Source: Profundibacter amoris (lineage in GTDB: Bacteria; Pseudomonadota; Alphaproteobacteria; Rhodobacterales; Rhodobacteraceae). Taken from it: a stretch of DNA of 64,000 bases. The DNA is taken from NCBI RefSeq assembly GCF_003544895.1, contig NZ_CP032125.1, forward strand, positions 2,494,001-2,558,000, read 5' to 3'. Numbering within the stretch: the stretch's first letter is position 1; each line of letters opens with the position of its first letter. Below, in pieces: positions 49,142-57,229 of this stretch. The notes beneath the pieces are model-generated. The model searched no databases, was not told where the DNA came from, and saw only the letters and a list, made by a program, of their open reading frames with translations. A program made the translations under genes and the position numbers.

Positions 49142-50677
49142 CTAGTTGCCGACGGTTTTGATCCGGCCTTCGACCGAGGCGGTCACGCCACCGTTCTTCA
49201 GCACATAGTCGATCACGTCATTGGCCATCAAATTGCCGTTTGCCGCATCAACCAGCATCCGGCCACCGCCCAGCGCACTGTAACCGTCACCACCGCCAAG
49301 GATGTAATCGTTGGTGGCCAGTTTGTAGGTCTTGTCCATATCCAGATCCTCGCCGCCGACTTTTACCGAAACGATGCGCGAACCGGCCGGTGCGCTGGGA
49401 TCATAGACAAACGTCATGCCTGAAACCTGCGGGAATCGGCCAGCCCCCTTTTCAACCTGACTGACACCGTTTTCCAGCGCGGCCAGAACCTGACTGCCGG
49501 GCAGTTCGGTCACAACGGTGACGTTGCCAAAGGGCAGTTCTGTCAGAATATCGCGCCGCGTCAGAACCGTGCCCGCGTCATAGGTGCGGTCGCCACGGAT
49601 GCCGCCGCCATTGGCAATGGCAATATCGGCGCCGGTTGCATCCCGAATGGCATCGGCAATCAGGTTGCCCATCGCGGATTCTTCGCCACGCACCACATTG
49701 CGGCGCGAATCCAGCATCCCCTTGGTTGCGCCGATTTCCACATTCAGGCTGTCGTCCAGCTGTTTTTCAAACGCAACAACCAGCGCCTGCGATTCAGGAT
49801 CAGGCTCGACATTCGCCGTGTCGATAAAACGGAAGTTCGGGGTCCAGCTAACTTTGCGTTTGCCGCGGGATTCCCCGATTGTCACGGTCAGATCAATCGG
49901 CGACAGGAACCGCGCGTCAATCGAGGTTTCCACATAGGCCGTGCGCCCGTCATAGGAGGTGCCGTAGGAATGGTCATCACCCGACAGGATTACGTCAAAC
50001 GCGCCGCTGGCGATTAGCTTGCGGTCATTGGTCATGTCGGTCTGCACCACGCCAATCACCAGATCGGCCCCTTCGGCCCGCGCGGCCTTTGCGGCGGCAA
50101 CACCGCTTTCAACGGTGGGTGCGAATTTCAGATCTTCCGAGCTTGTCACCTCGGGGGTGGTGTCCTGCGCCACCGGAATCAGGGCAATTTTCAGCCCCTC
50201 GATTTCCTTCCACATCACACCGCCAAGGCCCTCGACAGGTGATCCGTCGCCATTGGTGATGTTGATCGCGGCCCAAGGGTAATTCGAGGCGGCCATCTTT
50301 TCCATGAAATTTTCAACACCGAAGTCGAATTCATGGTTGCCCGGCACGGCAATGTCAAAAGGCACCAGATTGGTCAGCTCAACCGTGTTCTGCCCCTTGT
50401 CAAACCCCGACAGGATGGACGGCGACAGCATATCGCCGTCAAACACATAGATCGTGTTCGGGTTGGCAGCACGTTCGGCCCGGGCCACGGCGTTCAGGCG
50501 GGCAAAGCCACCGGCATCGCCATCACCGTTGAACTGGTAAATATCGCCAACGCCCAGAATGGTGATCTTGATCGACTCTTCGGCATAGGCCGGTGCCAGC
50601 GTGGCCGCAGCAATCGCTGTGCCGCCCAGAATGGCCGCCGTCAGGCCGCGAAAGGTGGTTTTGGAACGCATCGTCAT
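49142..50677 (-). CDS. Secreted bifunctional metallophosphatase/5'-nucleotidase
   Basis: A 511-residue periplasmic enzyme. A signal peptide (TAAILGGTAIAAATLAPAYAEE) is followed by the metallophosphatase domain: GVGDIYQF, FDGDMLSPS, VPGNHEFDFG and GDDHSYGTSYDG. The C-terminal substrate domain has GNLIADAIRDATGADIAIANGGGIRGD and the aromatic Asn/Phe-type loop near KLATNDYILGGGDGYSALGGG. In the first motif the usual His is a Tyr, as in a known sub-branch (NDVYE type). It releases phosphate from nucleotides or related esters. Confidence 0.88.
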   Translation of the reverse strand: MTMRSKTTFRGLTAAILGGTAIAAATLAPAYAEESIKITILGVGDIYQFNGDGDAGGFARLNAVARAERAANPNTIYVFDGDMLSPSILSGFDKGQNTVELTNLVPFDIAVPGNHEFDFGVENFMEKMAASNYPWAAINITNGDGSPVEGLGGVMWKEIEGLKIALIPVAQDTTPEVTSSEDLKFAPTVESGVAAAKAARAEGADLVIGVVQTDMTNDRKLIASGAFDVILSGDDHSYGTSYDGRTAYVETSIDARFLSPIDLTVTIGESRGKRKVSWTPNFRFIDTANVEPDPESQALVVAFEKQLDDSLNVEIGATKGMLDSRRNVVRGEESAMGNLIADAIRDATGADIAIANGGGIRGDRTYDAGTVLTRRDILTELPFGNVTVVTELPGSQVLAALENGVSQVEKGAGRFPQVSGMTFVYDPSAPAGSRIVSVKVGGEDLDMDKTYKLATNDYILGGGDGYSALGGGRMLVDAANGNLMANDVIDYVLKNGGVTASVEGRIKTVGN

Positions 50678-50781
50678 GGGAATCCCCCTGTTGAGTGAAT
50701 TGAATCACCGCGTATCGTGGCGATGTATCCCCCAAGAGTCAAAGCCTTGACGATTGCGTTTCAAAACGGCATGTCACCCCC

Positions 50782-51120
50782 ATGCAAATTTATAAAATCT
50801 TCCTTGGGTCCGAATGGGCCGAACTTGACGAAAAGGGCGAAACCCTTGGTGCGCCGATTGATCTGGCCGACGGGTTTATCCATTTTTCCACTGCCGCACA
50901 GGCCGGCGAAACGGCGGCGAAATATTTTGCCGGTGTGGACGGTCTGATGCTGGTCGCCTTCGAGGCCGACGATATGGGCGATGCGATCAAATGGGAACCC
51001 TCGCGCGGGGGCGATCTGTTTCCGCATCTCTACCGCCCTCTGAAACGCGCCGAAGTGCTCTGGGCCAAACCGCTGCCCTTTGAGAACGGGGCGCATATCT
51101 TTCCGGCAGAAATGACATGA
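50782..51120 (+). CDS. DUF952 family protein
   Basis: A 112-residue protein. [49 protein letters not shown] and [21 protein letters not shown] are typical of DUF952, an ADP-ribosyltransferase-like fold without proven activity. Its stop overlaps the pyrD start by four bases (ATGA), and the DUF952-pyrD pairing is common in Rhodobacterales. The function is unknown. Confidence 0.9.
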   Translation: MQIYKIFLGSEWAELDEKGETLGAPIDLADGFIHFSTAAQAGETAAKYFAGVDGLMLVAFEADDMGDAIKWEPSRGGDLFPHLYRPLKRAEVLWAKPLPFENGAHIFPAEMT

Positions 51121-52175
51121 AGCTGATCGAGCGCCTTGGTATTGCGGCCCTGCACCGGCTGGATCCGGAACAGGCGCACGCCCTGTCGCTCAAGGCGCTG
51201 AACAGCGGGTTGATACCTCTGCCCGGTGTATATACCTCGCCCCGCCTGCGCACCACTGTCGCGGGGCTGAAACTGCCCAACCCTGTCGGCCTTGCCGCCG
51301 GTTTTGACAAAAACGCCGTGGCCCTTGCGCCGCTGTCCCGCGCCGGTTTCGGACTTATCGAGGTCGGCGCTGCCACCCCGCGCCCGCAACCGGGCAACCC
51401 CAAACCGCGCCTGTTCCGCCTGAGCGAAGACAAGGCGGTGATCAACCGCTTCGGCTTCAACAATGACGGGATGCAGGCGATCGGGCGCCGACTGGTGCAA
51501 TATACCGGTGACGCGGTGATCGGTCTGAACCTTGGCGCGAACAAGGACAGTGACGACCGCGCTGCGGATTTTGCCAGGGTGCTGGGATACTGCGGCGGGG
51601 ATATTGATTTTGCCACGGTGAATGTGTCGTCCCCCAACACCGAACGGCTGCGCGATCTGCAAGGCAAGGATGCCCTGAGCGCCCTGCTGAACGGCGTGCT
51701 GAAGGTACGCGACGGCCTGCCCCGCCCGATCCCCGTGTTCCTGAAAATCGCGCCCGATCTGACCGAGCAGGAACTGGCCGACGTGGCCGACGTGGCCCGC
51801 AAGACCGGCATTGATGCCATCATCGCCACCAACACCACCTTGTCGCGCGACGGGCTGACCAGCCGTCACCGCGATGAAACGGGTGGCCTGTCCGGTGAAC
51901 CTTTGTTTGAAAAATCCACCCGCGTTCTGGCGCAGCTATCGGAACTGACCGATGGTAAAATCCCGCTGATCGGGGTCGGCGGCATCGGCTCGGCTGAACA
52001 GGCCTATCAGAAAATCCGCGCCGGCGCCTCGGCGGTGCAGCTTTATTCGGCGATGGTCTATCAGGGCCTGTCGCTGGTTGATGAAATCACCCGCGGCCTT
52101 GACGATCTGCTGGCGCGTGACAAATTCTACAAAGTCTCCGACGCGGTCGGAACCGGACGAAAGGACTGGCTATGA
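51117..52175 (+). CDS. pyrD: Dihydroorotate dehydrogenase (quinone), class 2
   Basis: A 352-residue flavoenzyme of pyrimidine synthesis. It has the N-terminal helical membrane-binding segment of class 2 enzymes, [64 protein letters not shown] with the catalytic Ser, and the FMN-phosphate site [32 protein letters not shown]. It oxidises dihydroorotate using ubiquinone at the inner membrane. The ATGA overlap on both ends couples DUF952, pyrD and the ArsC-like gene. Confidence 0.97.
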   Translation: MKLIERLGIAALHRLDPEQAHALSLKALNSGLIPLPGVYTSPRLRTTVAGLKLPNPVGLAAGFDKNAVALAPLSRAGFGLIEVGAATPRPQPGNPKPRLFRLSEDKAVINRFGFNNDGMQAIGRRLVQYTGDAVIGLNLGANKDSDDRAADFARVLGYCGGDIDFATVNVSSPNTERLRDLQGKDALSALLNGVLKVRDGLPRPIPVFLKIAPDLTEQELADVADVARKTGIDAIIATNTTLSRDGLTSRHRDETGGLSGEPLFEKSTRVLAQLSELTDGKIPLIGVGGIGSAEQAYQKIRAGASAVQLYSAMVYQGLSLVDEITRGLDDLLARDKFYKVSDAVGTGRKDWL

Positions 52176-52510
52176 CAACCATCTGGCACAACCCCCGTTG
52201 CAGCAAATCCCGCGCCACGCTGGCCCTGATCGAAGAGGCCGGCATCACTCCGGCCATCCGCCGCTATCTGGACGACGCCCCGTCTGAATCAGAAATCCGC
52301 GAAGTGCTGGCGCTGCTGAACATCCCCGCCGAAAAACTGATCCGCAAAGGTGAAGCGTTGTTCAAGGAACTGGGCCTGAAGGATGCCGACGAGGACACAT
52401 TGATCAAAGCTATGGCCGAACACCCCAAACTGGTTGAACGTCCCGTGGTGATCAAAGACGGCAAAGCCACCCTTGGCCGCCCACCGGAATCCGTTCTGGA
52501 TATTCTCTAG
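52172..52510 (+). CDS. ArsC-family glutaredoxin-dependent reductase
   Basis: A 112-residue thioredoxin-fold protein. The N-terminal HNPRCSKSR gives the catalytic Cys near residue 10. [30 protein letters not shown] carries the arginine cluster of arsenate reductases, so arsenate reduction with glutathione/glutaredoxin is plausible. Some ArsC-family members have other substrates. It starts with an ATGA overlap to pyrD and ends just before a hairpin repeat. Confidence 0.88.
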   Translation: MTTIWHNPRCSKSRATLALIEEAGITPAIRRYLDDAPSESEIREVLALLNIPAEKLIRKGEALFKELGLKDADEDTLIKAMAEHPKLVERPVVIKDGKATLGRPPESVLDIL

Positions 52511-52546
52511 CCCCTTCTTCTTGCCCTAAATACCTGCGCCGCAGGC
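52511..52546 (+). repeat. Dispersed 36-base hairpin repeat, copy 1
   Basis: Begins CCCCTTCTTCTTGCCCTAAA and ends in a six-base stem (CCTGCG with CGCAGG, one-base loop). It lies between the ArsC-like and MATE genes. It matches the copy at 59341-59376 (opposite strand) except for one G/C stem pair that is C/G there. Confidence 0.75.
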
Positions 52547-52553
52547 ATAGAAT

Positions 52554-53876
52554 CTATTTCCCTGCCTGTGCCTCCAGCCCCGGATATTTCAATGCAAGCG
52601 TCACCCCGCGGGCGACAAAGGAAATCAGTAAGGACAGCCACAGCCCGTGGTTTCCGAACATCGGCACCAACACCGCGATCGACACCGCATAAACGATAAA
52701 CGACAGCGCCATCATATTGCGCATGTCGCGAGTGCGGGTGGCGCCAATAAAAATGCCATCCAGCATCCACGATGCAACGCCCAGAACGGGTGCTACAATC
52801 ATATAGACCAGATACACGCGGGCCTCGGCCCTTACATCCGGCGCGGTTGTCATCAAATCTATGATGTCCCCCCCGAATACCCAAAATGCCAGTGACAGCA
52901 CAGTGACCGTCACCAGCCCCCAGAAACTGGTCAGGGATGCGCTGCGACGCAATGCTGTATAATTCCCGGCCCCCAACGCTTGCCCCACCAGCGTTTCAGC
53001 AGATATCGCAAAGCCGTCCAACGCATAGGCGGTGATGAACAGGAACTGCAACAACACCTGATTGGCCGCCAGTGGCACATCGCCAAAATCTGCGCCAAAG
53101 AACAGAAACGAGATGAAAATCACCTGCAACAGCACGGAACGCAGCATAATGTCGGTATTCACCACCGCCATCTGTTTCAGCCTGTCACGGTTGAAAATCC
53201 GCGCCTTGTCCCGCCATGCCGATCCGGCAAAAGCACTGCGGCACAGCCAAAGGCCCAACACCAGCCCGCTCCATTCTGCCAGAAAGGTTGCGATGGCCAC
53301 GCCCTGCACCCCCCAGTCAAGGCCCAGCACGAACCACAGATCCAACCCGATGTTCAAGCCGTTCACCCAGAATTGCAGCACCAGAACCGAACGGGTCCTT
53401 TCATTCGCGATCAGCCAGCCGCTGATGCCATATAACGATATCGCCGCCGGTGCCGACCAGATACGGATACGCATATAGGAACGCGCCAAAGCCTCGACTT
53501 CGCCCGAGGCGGGCGACACCTGAAACGCCGCCCACATCAGCGGGATTTGCAACAGGATAAGGCCAACGCCGGCCGCAAAGCCGATCAGCAATGCCCGCAT
53601 CAGCAGGGCAGCCGCTTCGGGCCGGTCACCCGCCCCCAATGCCTGCGCCGCCATGCCCGAAGTGCCCATCCGCAGGAACCCGAAAAACCAGTAAAGCGCG
53701 CCCAGAATAATCGCGCCGATCCCCACCGCGCCAATCGGGGCGGCCTGCCCCAACTGCCCGACCACGCCGGTATCCACCGCGCCCAGAATGGGCACCGTGG
53801 CGTTGGACAGCACAATCGGAAAGGCAATCTTCAGGACGCGGGAATGGGTCAGCGCGCCTGTCTGGCTGTCACTCAT
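52554..53876 (-). CDS. MATE-family multidrug efflux protein
   Basis: A 440-residue inner-membrane protein with twelve predicted helices in two related halves. Typical features: an N-terminal IALPIVLSNATVPILGAVDTGVVGQLG-like start (here VLKIAFPIVLSNATVPILGAVDTGVVGQLGQAAPIGAVGIG) and LVGQALGAGN in the second half. Exports drugs or metabolites by Na+ or H+ antiport. The start overlaps the stop of a hotdog thioesterase gene by eight bases. Substrates unknown. Confidence 0.88.
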   Translation of the reverse strand: MSDSQTGALTHSRVLKIAFPIVLSNATVPILGAVDTGVVGQLGQAAPIGAVGIGAIILGALYWFFGFLRMGTSGMAAQALGAGDRPEAAALLMRALLIGFAAGVGLILLQIPLMWAAFQVSPASGEVEALARSYMRIRIWSAPAAISLYGISGWLIANERTRSVLVLQFWVNGLNIGLDLWFVLGLDWGVQGVAIATFLAEWSGLVLGLWLCRSAFAGSAWRDKARIFNRDRLKQMAVVNTDIMLRSVLLQVIFISFLFFGADFGDVPLAANQVLLQFLFITAYALDGFAISAETLVGQALGAGNYTALRRSASLTSFWGLVTVTVLSLAFWVFGGDIIDLMTTAPDVRAEARVYLVYMIVAPVLGVASWMLDGIFIGATRTRDMRNMMALSFIVYAVSIAVLVPMFGNHGLWLSLLISFVARGVTLALKYPGLEAQAGK

Positions 53877-54366
53877 CCCGCTGCGGCATCAGGAAATGCC
53901 CCGTGGCCTGTGCAAACAGGCGCTGGCGGTTGTCCTGCCACCCCTCGACATGCACCGAGGCATAGCGCCGCCCCGAGCGGTTCACCCGCGCCCGCGCATA
54001 GGCATCGCGCGGCAGACCGCTGCGCAGGTAGTCGATGGTGAAATCAATCGTCTTGGGCATCCGTGGCAGGGTCATATCCCCGCCCGCGTCTCCGCTTTCG
54101 ATGTCGTTCCACAGCATTTGCCAGCTTAGGCCGATCACCGCCGTGATTTCCAGAAAGGCGGCTGTCACCCCGCCGTGGATCGCTGGCAACATCTGGTTGC
54201 CGATCAGTTTTTCATCAAACGGCAGAACGGCGGTCAATTCATCCCCGCGCCGATCAAAACTGATCCCAAGAAATTTCGCATAGGGCACACCGTCAACCAG
54301 CGAGGTCAGCGCCGCATCGCGCCGCTGTTTGATCACTTGTACGGGTTCGGGACGGGATCGGCTCAT
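53869..54366 (-). CDS. PaaI-type hotdog thioesterase
   Basis: A 165-residue hotdog-fold protein from MSRSRPEPVQVIKQRRDAALTS; the longer open frame to 54588 is a shadow of the neighbouring gene. IHGGVTAAFLEITAVIGLSWQ is the thioesterase signature, and TIDFTIDYLRSGLPRDAYARARVNRSGRRYASVHVEGWQD fits the second half of the fold. It cleaves a CoA thioester; the substrate is unknown. It overlaps the MATE gene and the preceding thioesterase gene. Confidence 0.85.
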   Translation of the reverse strand: MSRSRPEPVQVIKQRRDAALTSLVDGVPYAKFLGISFDRRGDELTAVLPFDEKLIGNQMLPAIHGGVTAAFLEITAVIGLSWQMLWNDIESGDAGGDMTLPRMPKTIDFTIDYLRSGLPRDAYARARVNRSGRRYASVHVEGWQDNRQRLFAQATGHFLMPQRDE

Positions 54367-54821
54367 TTCTTGCCCCCCTCTTCGCGCTGGATGGTAAAAG
54401 TGCCGGTGGCCGTGGCCACGGGGCGGGATGTATCCTCGTCCGTGGCGGTGGCGCGCACAAAGGCCACTGTGCGGGTGACATGGTAACATTCGGCATGTGC
54501 CGTGATCCGCTGGCCCGGGGTTGCAGGGCGCATATAGTCGATGCGCAAATCCAGCGTCGCCGTGCCCATGGTGCCGGTCGGATGGCACATCACCGCCGCC
54601 CCGCTGGTCGTATCCATCAGCGCCGAAACCGCGCCGCCGGAAATCACGCCGGTTTCCGGATCGCCGATAAAACGTTCGTCATAGGCCATCGAGATTTCGG
54701 CCTTGCCATCAGCGATCTTGCCCAGCTCCATGCCAAGCGCCTGAAAATGCGGCATCGCGGCAAAGACCTGCCGGATCAGATTGACCCGCGCCTCGCCATC
54801 AAGGTGTTCCGGTACTGCCAC
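54363..54821 (-). CDS. PaaI-type hotdog thioesterase (second of a pair)
   Basis: A 152-residue protein. I chose the GTG at 54819-54821 (V/MAVPEHLDGEARVN) because AAGGAGC lies just upstream; the open frame extends 34 codons further into the next gene's promoter. The signature is VISGGAVSALMDTTSGAAVMC, followed by ATLDLRIDYMRPATPGQRITAHAECY. The adjacent overlapping thioesterase gene makes a paralogous pair, possibly acting as a hetero-oligomer. It diverges from the ArsP_2-type exporter. Confidence 0.84.
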   Translation of the reverse strand: MAVPEHLDGEARVNLIRQVFAAMPHFQALGMELGKIADGKAEISMAYDERFIGDPETGVISGGAVSALMDTTSGAAVMCHPTGTMGTATLDLRIDYMRPATPGQRITAHAECYHVTRTVAFVRATATDEDTSRPVATATGTFTIQREEGGKK

Positions 54822-54935
54822 GCGCCTGCTCCTTATCCAGAAAAAAGATGTCGCGCTTTTGTTATTCCGCCCAGCGCAATTCAGTGCAAGTCTTATCTGC
54901 GACATTATACCCGACAATTTCACTCAAAATTACTT

Positions 54936-54954
54936 GCAAGTCATTCTCATTATC
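54936..54954. promoter_or_regulatory. Fur/Mur-type box
   Basis: The reverse complement GATAATGAGAATGACTTGC matches the classical 19-base Fur consensus GATAATGATAATCATTATC at 14 of 19 positions, with all of the first eight. It lies 40 bases before the start of the heavy-metal exporter gene, in a region that also faces the divergent thioesterases. In alphaproteobacteria the Fur homologue Mur answers to manganese. Confidence 0.62.
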
Positions 54955-54993
54955 CATAGGGATATTGTCAGGAATAGAGTCGGAACACCCGTT

Positions 54994-56151
54994 ATGACCA
55001 CCCAGACCGCAAAACTTGGCCTTCCCTCGCGCAGCCCCTATGCGCTGCTGTTGCGGCTGAATCCCCTGAAAAACATGCGCACCGTGATTGTTCTGACATT
55101 GGTCATTCTGGCGCTTTGGCCCGGCGAACTGGGGCAGGTCACACGCAGCATGATGCATGATGCCTTTGTCGGTGTGTCGGTGTTTGTCGCGGCTACGCTG
55201 ATGCTGGTCTACGGCAGCGAGAAACTATTCAACGTCAATCTGGGCGATTTCCTGCGCCGCCAGACCCGCCTGCAAATCCCGATCGCCACATTGCTGGGCA
55301 TGTCACCCGGCTGTGCGGGGGCGATTATTGTCACCTCGGCCTATTCATCGGGCAATGTGACGCTGGGCGCGCTGGTGGCGGCCCTGACGGGCACCATGGG
55401 CGATGCCGCCTTCCTGCTGATCGCCACCAAACCGATGGCTGCCGCTGTGGTGATGCCGTTATCTTTGGTGGCCGGCATTATAACCGGCATGATCGTGGAC
55501 CGCTTTCACAAGAAACAGATCCCCGGACGCGCCTGTACCACCTGCGCCATAGGCCCCAGCATCCCGCACATCCGCCATCGTGATATCATGTTCGGCCTTG
55601 TTGCCCTGCCCGGTCTGGGTCTGGGCCTGCTGGATGCGTTTCAGGTCACCCCCTCGCCATTGATGGCCACCATCGGCACCATCATCGCGCTGACGGGTAT
55701 GGCGCTGATCCTGCTGATCTGGCTGGTGTCCCCCGTACTGGCCATTTCCAATCCCGAAGACCCCGCCCTAACCCGCATGACCGAGGAAACGTCCTTTATC
55801 ACCATCTGGGTGCTATCCGCCTATCTGGGTTATGCCTATCTGGATGCGTTTTCGGGCCTTGACCTTGCCGCCCTGTTTTCAACCGTTGCCATCGCCATGC
55901 CGCTGATTGGTGTGCTGATCGGCTTTATCCCCGGATGCGGGCCGCAAATTCTGGTGACCACACTGTATATCAACGGCGTGGTGCCGTTTTCCGCCCTGAT
56001 CGCCAATGCCATCGCCAATGACGGCGACGCCCTGTTCCCTGCCATCGCGCTGAACCCCAAGGCCGCACTGCTGGCCACGATCTATACATCCTTCCCCGCG
56101 CTGGTACTGGGGTACGCCTTCTATTTCTTCGCCCCCGGTTTTTTGAACTGA
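54994..56151 (+). CDS. Putative 10-TM heavy-metal/manganese exporter (ArsP_2/DUF2899 type)
   Basis: A 385-residue membrane protein from MTTQTAKLGLPSRSPYALLLRLN; the open frame reaching back to 54781 lacks coding character. Two repeated halves each contain a SPGCAG or IPGCGPQ motif (GMSPGCAGAIIVTSAYSSGNVTLGALVAAL and GFIPGCGPQILVTTLYINGVVPFSALIANAI), likely metal sites. CTTC in the middle loop may add cysteines. I recall this as the ArsP_2 family, in some annotations a putative manganese transporter, in line with the Fur/Mur box upstream. Confidence 0.8.
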   Translation: MTTQTAKLGLPSRSPYALLLRLNPLKNMRTVIVLTLVILALWPGELGQVTRSMMHDAFVGVSVFVAATLMLVYGSEKLFNVNLGDFLRRQTRLQIPIATLLGMSPGCAGAIIVTSAYSSGNVTLGALVAALTGTMGDAAFLLIATKPMAAAVVMPLSLVAGIITGMIVDRFHKKQIPGRACTTCAIGPSIPHIRHRDIMFGLVALPGLGLGLLDAFQVTPSPLMATIGTIIALTGMALILLIWLVSPVLAISNPEDPALTRMTEETSFITIWVLSAYLGYAYLDAFSGLDLAALFSTVAIAMPLIGVLIGFIPGCGPQILVTTLYINGVVPFSALIANAIANDGDALFPAIALNPKAALLATIYTSFPALVLGYAFYFFAPGFLN

Positions 56152-56211
56152 CCCCGATTGCATCACGCCCCCGCATTGGTTTACCCTGCCCCTGCAAGGA
56201 GCCGTGAAACC

Positions 56212-56589
56212 ATGTCCGATACCCAACTAAGCTTCAAAGAGATGTGCGCGAAATTCGAGGTCACCCCGCGCACCTTGCGGTATTACGAATATATCGAGCT
56301 GCTAAGCCCCGAAAAGGAGGGCCGCACACGCCTCTATGGCCCGCGCGAAGTGGCCCGTATGGTGCTGATCCTGCGCGGCCGCCGGTTCGGTTTTTCACTG
56401 GAAGAGATTCGCCAGTGGCTGGAGATTTACGAGCAGGAAGGCACCAAGGCACAACTGGAAACCTGGGTGAAAATGGCCAACCGGCAACTGGATGCCCTGC
56501 AAGAGCAACGTAAACAACTGGACGAATCAATTTCCGAACTTGAAAAATTACGAGATGGCGCGACAGACGAGTTGAAGCATAAAAAATAG
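56212..56589 (+). CDS. MerR-family transcriptional regulator
   Basis: A 125-residue protein from MSDTQLSFKEMCAKFEVTPRTLRYYEYIELLSPEKEGRTRLYG, the MerR winged-helix DNA-binding domain. A dimerising coiled coil (WVKMANRQLDALQEQRKQLDESISELEKLRD) follows. It lacks metal-ligand cysteines, so it belongs to the small MerR group regulating fatty-acid or branched-chain acid breakdown. AGGAGC precedes the ATG. It is a close paralogue of the next gene, separated by about 210 bases. Confidence 0.87.
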   Translation: MSDTQLSFKEMCAKFEVTPRTLRYYEYIELLSPEKEGRTRLYGPREVARMVLILRGRRFGFSLEEIRQWLEIYEQEGTKAQLETWVKMANRQLDALQEQRKQLDESISELEKLRDGATDELKHKK

Positions 56590-56607
56590 GGTAAGGAATA
56601 CCTTACC
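56590..56607. repeat. Short inverted repeat GGTAAGG-AATA-CCTTACC
   Basis: Seven-base arms overlapping the end of the first MerR gene's stop region. No T run follows, so a binding site for a MerR-type dimer or a weak terminator are both possible. Confidence 0.4.
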
Positions 56608-56708
56608 TTCGGCAAAATCGCGCCCAAGCAGCCGGAATATTTTATTTCAAATGCCGCTACGTCATATTTCCTGACGTTTCGTCATACGCAATGTGACGCC
56701 ACGTTACG

Positions 56709-56724
56709 TTTACGTTCGCGTAAA
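56709..56724. promoter_or_regulatory. MerR-type operator TTTACG-TTCG-CGTAAA
   Basis: A symmetric site with six-base arms, 74 bases before the second MerR gene. It recalls the TTTACG-type sites bound by small MerR regulators of acid-CoA catabolism (LiuR-like), and probably controls the second MerR gene and the acyl-CoA dehydrogenase behind it. Confidence 0.5.
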
Positions 56725-56797
56725 GCATGGTTGTAGTATCGGTATGTGATCCGCATGTGGTGCGCATTAGCAAGTGCATTAGAAAAGGGATCGCGCC

Positions 56798-57202
56798 ATG
56801 AAAGATGATGACGCAATGACAATTCGACAGATGTGTGAAGAATTCGGCGTAACCGCCCGCACATTACGCTTTTACGAGTCCAAAGAACTCCTTTCGCCTA
56901 TCCGCGAAGGGCAAAAACGGCTGTATACCAACCGCGAACGCGCCCGATTGAAACTGATCCTGCGCGGCAAACGTTTTGGCCTTGATCTGGAGAAAATCCG
57001 CCAGATCCTGAACCTGTATGACATGGGTGACAAGGGCCAGACGCAACTGATACATTCGCTGGAAGTTGCCAGAGAACGCTATGTTGAATTGACCCAGCAG
57101 CGTGATGAATTAATACAGGCACTGGAGGAATTGGACGGATTGATCAAATGGGGTGAACGGGAAGTAAAGGCCCGACGCACCAAACAGACCACGGCCGCCT
57201 GA
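56798..57202 (+). CDS. MerR-family regulator of the beta-oxidation cluster
   Basis: A 134-residue protein: MTIRQMCEEFGVTARTLRFYESKELLSPIREGQKRLYTNRERARLKLILRGKRFGLDLEKIRQILNLYD is the MerR DNA-binding half, then a coiled coil (SLEVARERYVELTQQRDELIQALEELDGLIKW). Paralogue of the preceding regulator. It lies 27 bases before the acyl-CoA dehydrogenase and is probably its autoregulated controller. LiuR/PsrA-like function is inferred from the site upstream and the neighbours. Confidence 0.87.
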   Translation: MKDDDAMTIRQMCEEFGVTARTLRFYESKELLSPIREGQKRLYTNRERARLKLILRGKRFGLDLEKIRQILNLYDMGDKGQTQLIHSLEVARERYVELTQQRDELIQALEELDGLIKWGEREVKARRTKQTTAA

Positions 57203-57229
57203 CCACCTAAACAACCGGGAGAGACCCAC

